From Tridacna crocea (Eukaryota; Mollusca; Bivalvia; Cardiida; Cardiidae): a stretch of 64,000 nt of DNA. The notes beneath the pieces are model-generated. The model had not been told where the DNA came from, ran no database searches, and saw only the letters and a program-made list of their open reading frames with translations. The position numbers and the translations under genes were made by a program. This document shows, one piece after another, positions 1 to 11,422 of the stretch (the stretch's first letter is position 1; each line of letters starts with the position of its first letter). Location: NCBI GenBank assembly GCA_943736015.1, contig OX031057.1, positions 60,842,001 to 60,906,000 on the forward strand, read 5' to 3'.

Positions 1-597
1 CTACCTACCTACCAACCTAACCTGCCTGCCTGCCTGCCTGCCCTACCTACCTACCTATCCACCTACCTACCTACCTACCTACCTAACCTACCTGCCTGCC
101 TGCCTGCATGCCTGCTCTCTGCCTGCCTGTCCTGCCTACCTACCTACCTACCTACCTACCTACCTACCTACCTGCTTGCCTGCTTGCCTGCCTGCCTGCC
201 TGCCTGCCTGTATGCCCTACCTACCTATCTACCTACCTTCCTACCTAACCTACCTACCTACCTACCTACCTAACCTACCTACCTGCCTGCCCTACCTACC
301 TACCTACCTACTTGGCAGTCTTTCTGTCCGTCTGCCTGCCCTGCCTACCAACCTACCTACCTACCTACCTACCTACCTACTTGTCAGTCTGTCTGTCTGT
401 CCGCCTGCACTGCCTACCTTCCTACCTACTTGCCTGCCTGCCTGCCTACGTACCTACCTACGTACCTACCTCTTTGTCTGTCTGTCCGTCTGTCCGTCCG
501 TCCATCCATCCAACCATCCATCCATCCATCCATCCATCCATACACTCACCCATCTATCTATCTATCTATCTATCTATCAATCTGTCTATCTACAAAC
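1..597. repeat. Tetranucleotide microsatellite tract (CCTA/CCTG/TCCA/TCTA)n
   Basis: Almost unbroken 4-bp repeats: CCTA and CCTG dominate to about 470, then TCTG/TCCG, then CATC and CTAT up to about 590. The tract reaches the left window edge, so its full length is unknown. Long reading frames here are only translations of the repeat (Pro/Leu/Cys/Tyr/Thr-rich). Confidence 0.97.
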
Positions 598-751
598 ATT
601 AATATGATTTTTACAAAACCATATAAAACATTACCGTCATCGAAAGGATGCCTCCACATCGCTCCCGAAATTTCCTCTTCCTCTTCCATCGTGGTACCGA
701 GTTGTAGGAACGCCGGATACAACTGTGATTTCTTATGTGTTGTGACTATAG

Positions 752-1215
752 GTGGTAGCTGTGTGGAACGTGCAATATCCATAGACCGGGCCTGTATGTA
801 ATCTCTAGACCTGGAAGTGCATTATCAAAAGAGGTTATAGTTATTTGTGGTAGCTACGTGGAACATGTATTATGAATAGACCGGGCCTGTATGTAACTGT
901 ATGTAATCTCTAGATCCGGAAGTGTATTATAAAAAGAGGTTATTGGTGGTAGCTAGGTGGAACATGTATTATCAATAGACCGGGCCTGTTTGTAACTGTA
1001 TGTAATCTCTAGACCTGGAAGTGCATTATCAAAAAGAGGTTATTGGTGGTAGCTACGTGGAACATGTATTATCAACAGACCGGGCATGTATGTAAATGTA
1101 TGTAATCTCTAGACCTGGAAGTGCATTATCAAAAAGAGGTTATTGGTGGTAGCTAGGTGGAACATGTATTATCAACAGACCGGGCATGTATGTAATCTCT
1201 AGATTTGAAAGTAAA
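752..1215. repeat. Minisatellite with a 95-100 bp unit
   Basis: The marker GTGGTAGCT starts at 752, 847, 946, 1046 and 1146, giving spacings of 95, 99, 100 and 100 bp. Each unit carries GACCGGGC(C/A)TGTATGTAA and AATCTCTAGACCTGGAAGTG. Units differ at a few sites only. The fifth copy decays after about 1205. Confidence 0.95.
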
Positions 1216-1486
1216 TATTTATCACTGCTAATATATTGTAATTATTTGTGGTACGAGTATAATTTACAATATTTATGGAACGGTCTTCTGGACCTGGATT
1301 GCTTAATCAAAACAGTTTACGTAACGACAAATGGTAGGTGTAAAGAACGCACGATATCTAGAGAACGGTCCAATTTTTTTTTATCTGGACCTGGAAACGG
1401 ATAATAAAAACAGTTTACGTGCCGTAACGATAAATGGTAGGTTAACGTAGTCGACCCGTAATAAAAGAGAACAGCTATTTCCACTG
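1216..1486. repeat. Decayed extension of the minisatellite
   Basis: AACAGTTTACGT with a nearby AAATGGTAGG recurs at about 1311 and 1409 (spacing about 98 bp), together with TCTAGA and CTGGACCTGGA. This looks like older, diverged units of the array to the left. Confidence 0.6.
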
Positions 1487-1795
1487 TAATATTATCCTAT
1501 AAAATTTGCTAATTTTGAAAATGAGTATTATTGTACTACTTTCACCGAGCCACTTTTTCCTGTTTGTCCTTCCGAAAATTATCGTTTATGAACCTAAAAC
1601 CACTCTATTCTCATTATAAAAGGATATGTAAATTACCTCTCTTTTCTGGAAACTAACAAAAGTATCAATAAATAATTTCAAGATAGACATCAAAGGAAAT
1701 TCTGGTCGGTCAGAAATGTGCAAAAATATTATATTTGTATAAATCTGTCTTTATCAGCTGGCAAAAAATTTTATGCCATGCTGCACTAGAAAGAA
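1487..1795. repeat. Dispersed repeat family J, copy 1
   Basis: About 305 bp shared with 17307-17612 and, truncated, 28138-28222. Shared landmarks are TGTACTACTTTCACCGAGCC, GGAAACTAACAAAAGTATCAA, AATAATTTCAAGAT and an end near ATGCTGCACTAGAA. No coding capacity seen; family unknown. Confidence 0.75.
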
Positions 1796-2295
1796 TTACG
1801 AGTCCACTACCTTAAAGAACGCATGGTATCTTGAAAAAGCTGCAGTTGCATCATTGCATAGATTACAACAGCTAGAAAATGTTAATTTGCACTTGGCTCC
1901 AATCAACTCCTTCAATCGAGGATACCACATTATGCTTGTCTTGTGTAAACTCATTGAATTGTCTTCTAGATAGTTAAATCTGGGTTTATACAATTGAAAA
2001 ACATATACCGGTAAGTTGAAGCTCTTTGCCATCTTATAAAAACCGCCCTTTAAACTTCTTTTCATTCTTTTGCGTCATAGATATTGCTAATTCATTTCAT
2101 CTAAACAGATTTCTACATTCGGCTAACATGAGTAAATGGGCACCTTTAAAGAAAAATGAAAAAAAAAAACCCTGTTTGCCAAGCAGTCCAAGTTTAATAA
2201 AAGCTCGAGAATCGGAATAGAACTCTCATTTTCAGAACCCCTGGATAGTTCCAATTAACGTTTCCTTGACAATGATAAAAATATCAAGCCGCTAA
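1796..2295. other. No recognisable feature
   Basis: AT-rich sequence with only short reading frames and no repeat that I could match elsewhere in the window. Confidence 0.5.
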
Positions 2296-2507
2296 TTAAC
2301 CCTTATCCTGCTAAAATACTAATTTGAAATTTCAGTTCGATGGTAGAAACCTAAATATTGCTATTTCAAAGTCATATCTTGATTTTATAATATCTCCTTA
2401 TCGGACAGTGTAGATCCAAGATCAGACTGCACGTTTTGTGCAGTCTGATCTTGATCTTCACTGTCCGCAAAAGATCAGTGAGTCGCGCTTAGCAGTTTAG
2501 GGGTTAA
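2296..2507. mobile_element. Family B MITE, TTAA-flanked, copy 1
   Basis: 212 bp bounded by TTAA at 2296 and 2504. The ends read TTAACCCTTATCC and GGGGTTAA. Core inverted repeat: TAGATCCAAGATCAGACTGC ... GCAGTCTGATCTTGATC, flanked by GGACAGTG/CTGTCCGC. TTAA ends plus CCC-starting TIRs are typical of piggyBac-type non-autonomous elements. Confidence 0.85.
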
Positions 2508-2690
2508 CTCTTTACCAGACGACAATTTTCTTGACCTTTCCAAATTCAAAGCATTTACAGACGACAAAGTAAATGTGATGTAAATTGTAAGAATTGGTCT
2601 TTAAAATGAATAACAGATTGTTGGTATGATAGAAAATGCTGGTAACTAGCATTTTCTCCTTTTCCAACAATGCTTCATTCCACAGAATCA
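2504..2690. mobile_element. Family A MITE, partial copy sharing a TTAA with the family B element
   Basis: Begins TTAACTCTTTACCAGACGAC, contains AAAGCATTTACAGACGAC and the hairpin GAAAATGCTGGTAACTAGCATTTTC, then breaks off. Its first TTAA is the last TTAA of the family B element. Confidence 0.8.
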
Positions 2691-2861
2691 TTTTGAAAAT
2701 GTATGATACTTTCTTCATAAAACCCTCAGAGGTACTAGATATAGTTTTTAAAAAGAGAAAAACTATTCAATCAATAACCAAACTAATGATTTTTGGCCAA
2801 TATCAATTAATTGCTGCTCATCGAATTCCCAACCAGTTAAAGTGTGTTTTTGTATCAGAAT

Positions 2862-3131
2862 ATATGGAGTGCAACACGCGAAAAGGGTCATTCGGACATT
2901 TGCGTAAAGTGTCGTCTCGAATCAGCGTGTGCAGTCCGGACAGGCTAATCCGAAACGACACTTTTACGATTTTATGTGATTTTCTGTTTTACGCAAGTCT
3001 ACTGTAGCACAAAATCTAATGTAGTCGTAAAGTGTCGTCCCGGGTTAGCCTGCGCGGACTGCGCAGGCTAATCCGGGACGACACTTTACGCAAATGTCCG
3101 AATGCATCTTTTCGCGTGTTGCACTCCATAT
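2862..3131. mobile_element. Family C TIR element, copy 1 (intact)
   Basis: 270 bp with perfect 24-bp terminal inverted repeats (ATATGGAGTGCAACACGCGA... at 2862, reverse complement ending at 3131). Subterminal segments repeat the GTAAAGTGTCGTC...GGCTAATCC theme as inverted pairs. No ORF; a MITE. Other copies: 17098 and 24714. Confidence 0.9.
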
Positions 3132-3470
3132 CGAAGTGACCAGACTTATGATCTATCAATATGATCTTGATCCGAACTTTCCTCGAAAAATATAATTAAT
3201 CGTAGTCGTTTGCAAGCTAAATGTTAAGGTTCAGCTTTCTTGAAAACAAGTTTTTTTATCGAATATTTCCTATAATATTTTTTGTAGCAATTAATTGTTG
3301 TCTTCAGTTCAAATATCATCAGGTGAGCCCCACAATATTATTTTATATGAAATTTGATATTTTGATAATTCTTCAGTCTAGCCAACGATCGTTTTAATGT
3401 GCTTTAGATAACTTTCGTCTTATTTATCCTGTTTAGACATAGCCTTAGTAATCTAAATTCATTAAGCCAT
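3132..3470. other. No recognisable feature
   Basis: AT-rich, short frames only, nothing matched elsewhere in the window. Confidence 0.5.
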
Positions 3471-3711
3471 TTAACTTTTTACCAAACGATAACATTTCAG
3501 ACCAGTCCATTTTGAAAGCATTGGCAGAGGACAAAATAAATTTGATTCAGGAATCGAAATTTGTTTTGGAAAAAGTAGAAAACATTGTGGTAAAAGAAGA
3601 AAATGCTGATTACCAGCATTTTCTTCTTTTCCCACAATGTTCGCAAAAATGTTCTTCTTCATGAAAACTCAGGATTGTATGGAGAAGGCTTTAGGCAGTT
3701 TTATCTCTTAA
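3471..3711. mobile_element. Family A MITE, nearly complete
   Basis: Starts TTAACTTTTTACCAAACGAT, has CATTGGCAGAGGACAAAATA and a hairpin AAGAAGAAAATGCTG.../...CAGCATTTTCTTCTTTTCCC. It ends near the TTAA at 3708, which is also the first TTAA of the next element. Confidence 0.85.
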
Positions 3712-3941
3712 CCCTTTTGCAACCAATCCCTGGTTTTACGACCCTGAGATAGTAACATTTTGAAAACATTGAGGGAAAAGGAGAAAATGCTGGTAACCAG
3801 CATTTTCTCCTTTTCCCACAATGTTTTTTACACTGCTGGAAACAAATTTAAATTTTGATTTTAGAGTTACATTCGTTTTGTCGTCTGCAAGTGTTTTCAT
3901 TTTGAACTGGTATAAAATATTGTCGTTTGTGAAAGGGTTAA
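3708..3941. mobile_element. Family A MITE, opposite orientation to its neighbour
   Basis: TTAACCCTTTTGCAACCAAT to GTGAAAGGGTTAA with the GGAGAAAATGCTGGTAACCA hairpin. It is abutted to the preceding copy and shares its TTAA. Confidence 0.88.
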
Positions 3942-4140
3942 ACGCTGTAGGTGAAATCAGGGGCATTTTCATACGGCATAGACGAAAACAAGATTTTACA
4001 GAGCACGTTGTCTGATCTTTGATCTATAGCGTTTGCTTGTTTGGCCACGCCTGGAAGATAACCATCTTTCTGACGGTTTCAGTGGATTACATTTTCAGCC
4101 GCCAAAAGAGATCAAAATTACAAATTCGACGCTGAAAGAA

Positions 4141-4489
4141 CATTATCTCCCGCTAGATGGCATCATACAAGTACATATTCATCTAATTTTGGTATACCGG
4201 GTTTAGAACTACTTTCCTACGCGACAACCGTTACTTTGAAATTCAAACTAAAATAAACGTTTACTCAATAAAACGCTACAAGGTGCGATTCATTCAGCTA
4301 TAATCAGCAGTTAAGAGAAATCTGGAGCTAAAACAGGCCTGATTTCTCCTCGAACGTATTGATAAAAGCCAATTTCTCCATTGCTACTTTATATTTACTG
4401 AAATCCCCCCCACATACCCCCAAATGACTGGAGTAATGCGTCATATAAGACAGGTCGAATCTTCGAAGAATTTTACATGCGCAGACAAT
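4141..4489 (+). mobile_element. Family D repeat, copy 1
   Basis: About 350 bp from CATTATCTCCCGCTAGATGG to GCGCAGACAATG. The two ends are imperfect inverted repeats of each other. Shared internal marks: CAGCTATAATCAGCAGTTA, GAAATCTGGAGCTAAAACAG, GATGCGTCATATAAGACAGG (variants). Copies at 12601, 22093 (reverse), 23995 and 26010. Confidence 0.85.
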
Positions 4490-4639
4490 GTTGAAAAAGT
4501 TATAGACTGAGAGTCCGCCACACTAGTTGATGACTACAATTTTTAGCAATCCGGAAATTTTTATGGCGTCATAGAGGGCGACAAGGCATCGTTAACTCAA
4601 AGTTTTTTCGTTGTTAATGTCTAGTGGGAAGCATTGTGC

Positions 4640-6012
4640 TGGAAATTATTTCACATGATTGCCTGTAGATGATATAATATTTTGCCTGGATTTAAAGACA
4701 CTTCCTTACAGCTAGAGGGAGAAAAAGGGGGGGGGGGCATGACGGCCCTGTATCGGTCCACTGGCTGATAAGTAATAACAGTATACAAGCCAAACATTAC
4801 AGTATTTCGCCAGTTTGTTTCAAACTCGAAGACTAACATTTATTTACTATAAAATCCTATGAGAAAAGTTATGACCCCCTAGGGCAAAGCCATTTTTTGA
4901 CCACAAAGCTATAATTACTTGAATCCTGGTAAAGCTCCACAAGATAAAGCCCCATACCAAATAATTCAGGTCTACAATGTGTGATTATAAACAAGAAGAC
5001 TTTCGAAATTTCCTCAATAAAAGGTCCTGTAAAACATCAGACCTATGACGCTCAGCTAAATTTAGTAGCCCTAGGGCTTCTATGCCGTCTGGTGGTTAGT
5101 AACAGGAGGAATTATAAAGTTTTCACCACAAAAGCTCGAGTAAAGCTTGTGACCTTTGGTGTGGGGACAAACTTGACCCCAATGCTATCATTTGAGCCCT
5201 CATGTTAGAGCCCACTAGATAAAACTACATGCAAAATTTGGTAGTCCTGGGCCTAATTGGCTAGGTACTAGTCGATTTTGAAAGTTTTCCAAGTGTTAGC
5301 CCATGTAAAACTTGTGACCCCCCCCCGGGATGGGGCCTAATATGACACCAGGGCTATATTTTAGGCACCCTTGGTAGACCATCACTAAGTAAAGCTACAT
5401 GCCAAATATGGTAGCCCTAGAACTTATGGCTAGGTGATAGATTACCGTTTTCCCTATATAAGCCCATATAAAACTTGTGACCCTCGGGGCTTGGCCAAAT
5501 TTGACCCCAGGGCTATAATTTGGGCACTCTCGGTAAACACCCACTTGATGAAAATACAACCCCTATGCCCTATAGCTGGGTACCAGAAGGATTTTAAAGT
5601 TTTCACTATATAAGCCCATATAAAACTTGTGACCCCTGGGGCGGGGTCAATTTTGGCCAAGGGCTATTATTTGAAGGAACTTGGTAGAGGTTCGCTAGAT
5701 AAAGCTACATGCCAAATTCTGTAGTCCTAGGCTTTATGGTTTCAAACAAGAAGATTTTCAAAAAAAAAATTTTTTTTTCAGTTATGTTGCCATGACGACC
5801 AGAGTTTTTTAAGGAATTCAATTCTGTCAACAAACTTTGAACAGGATCATGGAAGGATCATTTTTGTGAAGTTTCGTCCAAATTGGATGGGTAGAAGAGA
5901 ATATGTTTTAAATGAAAGTTAACGTACGCACGGACAGACGTACGGACGGACGCACGACGGACACCACGCCATGACATAAGCCGTCTGACCTTCAGCCAGT
6001 GGAGCTAAAAAC
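4640..6012 (+). repeat. Long mid-repetitive element, family G, copy 1
   Basis: About 1.37 kb with internal degenerate repeats of TATAAAACTTGTGACCCC, GGGCTATAATTTGG and AAAGCTACATGCCAAAT at spacings of roughly 150-200 bp. The end carries the GACGGACG-rich stretch, then CATGACATAAGCCGTCTGAC and GTGGAGCTAAAAA. Other copies: 31542 (fragment) and 55327. No ORF of note. The terminal hairpin-plus-CTAA layout suggests a Helitron-like non-autonomous element; that is inference. Confidence 0.8.
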
Positions 6013-6015
6013 AAA

Positions 6016-6856
6016 AACTTTTTTTAAAACTTGAAAGTGTGTAGAATGCCACGCTTATAGATGTATTACCAAATGGTATGGTGAAAGGGGTAGAAAATCT
6101 CAAGGAATACAGGAAACCATAACAACGACTGCTTTGAAGGCCAGCATAACATTATTTTATTCGTCGTAAGTGCACCGGCTTTGTAACTGGTAATTAGTGG
6201 AGGGCAGAGAACCAGCAACGCTGACCAATGAAATTTTCCCAAGCGTACAGATGGAAGGTTGTCAAAATGGCATCGGTTTCTATTAACATGTTGCAGGAAA
6301 ACCGGCTGTCAATGGCTAGCATTTAGCCGTGAAAGAAGTGTGGTGTCCTAATAAAAAGGTTGTGTCCGACCGGCGAAATTGACTCTAATTTGCTCGATAT
6401 TTCGATCTCTGTTCAGTAAACGGATTAATTTTGGTTATAATTTGTAGCATCATCGAAGAACGCATTCATTTAGCTGTGATTTGGTACATTTCGTGACAAA
6501 ATTCAATCAAAATTGACTTTGTAATTGGACGTTAATTCCAACCCGGTAATATCTGCCCTTCGGTCAAGTTCGACCCCTTGTCTATGTTTACTTACAAGAT
6601 ACAAAAAGAAAAATACTGGATCGAGTCCCTGTGCTGTAAACCGTTAGAAAATGATTTCGAGTTTTAATAATCAAAAGGGGAAAAATAGAAAGACAGCGGG
6701 AGAAAAGAGAATGTGGTGGTACCCAAAATACAGTAGTTTTCCTCTTCCTAAAGTGTTTTCAACCGTGAAAAAAACAGTCACTTACACTCAATCTATTTAT
6801 TGTCTGGAAATACGTTCAATATGGACTAGCCTCCGTGTAAAGAGATAAACTGTACA
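6016..6856. other. No recognisable feature
   Basis: AT-rich sequence with no long frame and no repeat matched within the window. Confidence 0.5.
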
Positions 6857-6936
6857 TCGTTAGTTTACTTCAAAAACTTCGTAACTACAGCTTGCATCAA
6901 GCTGTAGTTACGGGGTTTTAGAAGTTAACTGACGAC
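6857..6936. repeat. Hairpin repeat (GTTTACTTCAAAAAC family), copy 1
   Basis: Inverted repeat of about 36-nt arms: CGTTAGTTTACTTCAAAAAC...TAACTACAGCTTG and its near reverse complement CAAGCTGTAGTTACGGGGTT...AACTGACG. Related hairpins lie at 23198-23282 and 29803-29865. Confidence 0.85.
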
Positions 6937-7780
6937 ATGCTAATCTGCTAATTAAGTCAGGAAGGTAATGCTTTCAGACGACTCGAGGTACCATATATCA
7001 ATACACATTTTAAAGAATTTTGAAATTGGGGCAATACCTACATGATATATATCAAATAAAACTTTATTCTATGTACAATAACATAGTTAAATGTAAAATC
7101 ATAATTTCTTTTTTATTTTAAAGTTTTTGATGTTTAAAATGGTGGCAGATATTATGAAATACCATGTATCTGTCCCTGTGTATAACATGTGTTACCATAG
7201 CTTTTGTTTTCAAATATCATAGTTTGCTTTGGTGATCAATATCAATTTTATCTAGTGTTTCGGTTTCATTTTGTCCACAATGTATATAGTTATCTAATCT
7301 GGTGTTTCCAGAGTGATATCACACCGTAGTTCTCTTCAGGTTACTTTCAAGGTCGATAAAATGCATTCAAATCGTGTGAATTAGATAGTTTCGGGTTGTC
7401 GAAATGACTTTTAAGCATATTGATCAATGACATTTGAAGCTCTCAACATATCGATTTTAGCAGTAAATGAGGCAACCCTATTTCTAGGACCTCATGTTGC
7501 AAACAATTAACAAAAGGTGCAGTGAATGCAAAATATCGGCTTTGTCTTATAGCATCGTAGTTACCTCTGATGGCACTGAATTTGAACATTTTCTGAAACA
7601 TTGTTCAACTACATTTTAGCACTCTATATATTTTATATAAATATAGATCTATATCAAAACTTATAACCTAATGACCGAAATACAACGATAACTGCAGGTG
7701 GTCGCCTTTACCTATTAAATACATGTACCTCACATATGAACGGCTCTAGCAAAGCAAAACGAACATTTTGGGATGCTATT
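6937..7780. other. No recognisable feature
   Basis: AT-rich, short frames only, nothing matched elsewhere. Confidence 0.5.
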
Positions 7781-7784
7781 ATAT

Positions 7785-7920
7785 CACTTTGCAAGATACG
7801 GTGCAGCAGGTTCAGCCATGGTCAGCCCCGAATGGGAACTCGTCACAACTCGGCTGATTCTGTATCTACATCTAGCCTCGTCCGTATCAAGGGAGGTTCC
7901 ATTTTGAAGTACTGCTGGTC
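7785..7920 (+). repeat. Family I repeat, left-end fragment
   Basis: Carries ACTCGTCACAACTCGGCTGA, CTAGCCTCGTCCGTATCAAG and GGTTCCATTTTGAAG, matching the start of the longer family I copies at 14080 and 28540, then stops before the E-box/TATA segment. Confidence 0.65.
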
Positions 7921-8237
7921 AGATTATCTTTAACCCTGCAGCTACTGCGATAAGCTACATGTATATCTCTGAAAAAATGCCGATCTACCAGTGAGGAAGT
8001 AAATGAACTGATTTTCCTGGGAAACATATTTAGTAAGATTCCTACAGATGATTCTGAGTAGTTTTTACTTTTAAAGTGTAGTGTTATGATTTTAAGAACG
8101 GTTAAACAGAGCACTTTCGGCAAAGAAATATACCGTATGAGGTGCATTTCAAGCTACGTTATACAGTCCAGGAACTTGACCACCACCCGAAGTTTGCCGG
8201 ATGCTACATGGATAAAAAGCAAAAAGCATTCCAGCAA

Positions 8238-8273
8238 AAGGATAAAATGCTGGTTGCCAGCATTTTATCCTTT
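8238..8273. repeat. Short perfect hairpin
   Basis: AAGGATAAAATGCTGGTTGC and its reverse complement form a palindrome like the family A core, but with GGATAAAATG instead of GGAGAAAATG. The surrounding sequence is not family A. Confidence 0.75.
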
Positions 8274-8644
8274 GTCTACAAAGGAAATATGATTCTGGAT
8301 ACCTTATAGGTGCATTCAAAGTGATGAATTTACCTGTATACAAAGGAACTATTTTTTTCGAGCTTCTTTACTGATCAGAATCTTACGCCAATTTTCACAA
8401 AAATGGCTGCGCCCATGAAAGATGACAACAGTTTTGACACACCGATGGATCCTAGTTTATAAGATTAAAAAACAAGTTATGGTCCTTTAAACGAATTTAA
8501 GCTTTTCAGAAAATCCGTCTTTTTCACATTTCCTACCACTTAGTCTGATTGGCCGTATGCTGTTTGAACAGCGCACAAAGTAATCGATATTGGTCTTTCT
8601 TTCACCGGCGTTTGTGTCCCCATTTTGAGTTCTGATCATGTGAC

Positions 8645-9100
8645 GAAAGTATCACGTAATTACTGAGCCCACTACAGAGGTGAATGTGAATGATCCGGAG
8701 TGCAACAGAGTGATCCCTGGGCTGTTGGATTGATATGTGTCAGATCGGTACACTCATCGCCCAGAAATACGCCGGTTTACCGTTCTGAAATTTGTAAGGT
8801 TCCTCTTACAAAATAAAACTTGAGTTTCAATTTTCGATCAAAATCTTTCTAACTATATTTCAGTTGACAAACAGTTTGTACATTCATTTTTAACGTGGCC
8901 TATCAATTCCGATTCAAGTTTTCATCGACAAATAGACAGATGTGAATAACTTCATTGTGGTTGTTTAGGTCGTTGCTAAACAACTGTCAGTGGCGTGCTA
9001 TATATAGAATCACGTGATTCTCATTTCAAAATGGAAGTCTACTTGATAAGGACGAAGTCAGATCTAGGTACGGAATTGGCCGAGTTCTGACGAGTGGGTC
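8645..9100 (-). repeat. Family I repeat, copy 1 (minus orientation)
   Basis: Read on the minus strand it has GAATCACGTGATTCTATATA, GTTTAGCAACGAC, AACTCAAGTTTTATTTTGTA and GAACGGTAAACCGGCGTATT, like 14080 and 28540. The sequence TGAATGTGAATGATCCGGAG near 8680 is also shared with the 10.4-12.4 kb duplication. Confidence 0.8.
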
Positions 9101-9950
9101 AAAATTGTACTCTGTTATATTCATCCGCCATTCATAATCAAAGTACTGATAGTACTGAAGGCCAGGAAATTGAGGATACGAAACAACACATGAGGTCAAT
9201 TTTAATTAATACAAACAGGTAGACGGACAGGGATACAAGCGGATCCCACTAAGCCCCTGGAATTCTTGGTTTTATCAGGAAATTTTGAACTGATACTAGA
9301 AAGCACCAGCCAGAAACTAATTAAGCCAAAGCTAGGCATGTGCTCAAAGTTATGGGGTGCTTGATAATTGCTCAGAATACTTAGTAATTTGTCGTGCATG
9401 TAAACAATCCCAAGTCAAAATTGAACCCTATTCAATCGGCGCAATACCAACTTTTGTTATTTTTTGAGACATGTGATGTTTTGTAGTCCTGAATGACTTT
9501 ATTTTTCACATTTATGACGCAAGAACATATTTATTTTTATTGATTTCAATGAAAATACATGTAAGATAAATATCAAGGTAAACTGTAATGAATAAGAAAG
9601 ATTGGAGTGATATGGCAGTTGGTCATGTTGTCTCTACCTTCCACAAATCGACGAAATTTTGAACTGGTCATATTTGAAGGAAGTTGTAGATGAAAATCTA
9701 AAGTAGTTCTTTGTGTATATTGAAAAGTAAGATTTTGGGGAAAATGGGAGGAATTGCTTGTTACAAGCAAATTCTCTTTTAGTCAAAATATTTTCTCAGT
9801 AAAATACTGTGAAAAGGTTGGATTGTTTTACGAAAACGATTAGGCTCGGTTTTCCTATTTTACTTGCCTATTTTACGGACAAGTCACAGTGACTTGAGCT
9901 TCGATACTTATATCTACACAATATACAAAGACGTTAATCCTAATTCATAA
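9101..9950. other. No recognisable feature
   Basis: AT-rich, short frames only. A local inverted pair (GGAATTGCTTGTTACAAGCA) occurs near 9752-9771. Confidence 0.45.
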
Positions 9951-9954
9951 TCGT

Positions 9955-10320
9955 TGTCCAAGGACAACTTGTGTCAAACCCGCGAACACTTGACTCTCGA
10001 GCTTGACCTAGACCCTGGTCCTGAATAAATGTTTCAAAGGGATCTTCTGCTCATGATGGAGAACAATGCATTATGCTAATTTATATCGGAATCTATCCAA
10101 AAATGTAGGAGTTATGGTTCGGACGAAAAATTGGCCTTCAATGTGGCCTTAATCTTGAACCTACTTGAACAGATGTTTCAAATGACACATCTAACCGTGA
10201 TGGAGGTCAATTGTGCCAAATTATTTTGAAATCCATCCACAATTGTACAAGTTATGGACCGGAAATATTCGGATGCACATAAGCCCTAGTGAACACTAGA
10301 AATATGTGTGTCAGAGACAC
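9955..10320 (+). repeat. Mid-repetitive element of mollusc type
   Basis: Two related segments: TTGACCTAGACCCTGGTCCT...GTTTCAAAGGGATC...ATCCAAAAATGTA and CTTGAACCTACTTGAACAGA...GTTTCAAATGACAC...ATCCACAATTGTA, spaced about 150 bp. The style resembles 42420-42780. No frame is preserved. Confidence 0.5.
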
Positions 10321-10371
10321 TGATGCCCCTGCTACATGGTATTGGTCACAGGTATGTCATATGACACTAGT

Positions 10372-10386
10372 AGAGAGAGAGAGAGA
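10372..10386. repeat. Short (GA)n microsatellite
   Basis: AGAGAGAGAGAGAGA, seven or more dinucleotide units, next to the 10431 tandem duplication. Confidence 0.85.
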
Positions 10387-10430
10387 TGAAAAAAAATACA
10401 TTAAATGACAAGCGAACGACTACAGAAAAA

Positions 10431-11422
10431 AATTATAAGCATTTATTTGGTTTCAAATCAAAGTCAATCAAAGACATTTTTAAGAATCACACAGGTGTAA
10501 TCTATTTGTGACAGGTGTTAAAGGTGTGAAATACATCCTATCAGTGTGAAATAGGCAGTATAAACAATGACAAAACTACCAAATAACTCTTGGATAAAGG
10601 TAAATAATACACATAATGTACATACTAAAGAAAACGAAATTTCAGAAATATTTTTATAGACAACTTGATAAACGATATGAATGAAATTTGATGTTGGGAT
10701 CGATTTTTCTAAAATTTTATTTGGGGACGATTTCACCAAAGAAATCGACTCCAGGGGACGATTTCTCCGGATTGATAAACATAACACAGGCCAAGCAGTT
10801 TGGGGACGATTTCTCCAGGGGCCGATTTCTCCAGCATTCCGCTGAAGTACCCTAGATTTAGTCGATATACATCAGAAAAAGTGATAAACATAACACGGGC
10901 CAATATTCTATATGTAGGTTGCTTTATTTACAATCGCATTTTAGCGGAGACGTGTTTTGTGACACACATGTTCAAATGTCAACACAACCTTATGGACAAA
11001 CTCCGAGCAGAGTCGTCGTTCGTTAATCTCACCATACCTGAATGTGAATGATCCGGAGTGCAAGAGAGAGCGTTACAGATTTTAACCGTATATAGCGCGT
11101 AGGAATACACAACTGATGGATAAAGCTAAGTTCATTATGTTACGCCTTTATTAGGTCAGTGTTAATGACAAAAACGGGATGAAAAACACACACTCGTCAG
11201 TTAGTAAAGGATTGTAAAACCCTTGCAATTCCATGGCATTTTGCAGGAAAGGAAAGCATTCACACCGTGTGATAAGCAATCTCTGTATGTACTTGGGAAA
11301 CTAGTTGTTTTGGCGGACTCAGCGATATAGAGTGGACACACCGTCCAACATTTTTGTCTGAATAGGCAGCTTACGATCCCTATAGGCAAGGGAATCCCTT
11401 GTGAGGGATTCCCTGGCCTAAA
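10431..11422. repeat. Tandem duplication unit 1 (about 0.99 kb)
   Basis: Begins AATTATAAGCATTTATTTGG and ends in the hairpin AGGGAATCCC...GGGATTCCCTGGCCTAAA. It contains repeats of GGGGACGATTTCTCC and a TCACCATACCTGAATGTGAA segment. It is followed directly by a second, mostly identical copy. No substantial ORF. Confidence 0.92.

Noticed and set aside
176..801. Long Pro/Leu/Tyr-rich reading frames
   Set aside because: They are translations of the CCTA/CCTG microsatellite in several frames; no codon bias or conserved residues.
10800..11051. 83-residue plus-strand frame in the tandem duplication
   Set aside because: The equivalent frame is not conserved in the second copy (11770-12030) because of indels, so no coding constraint.
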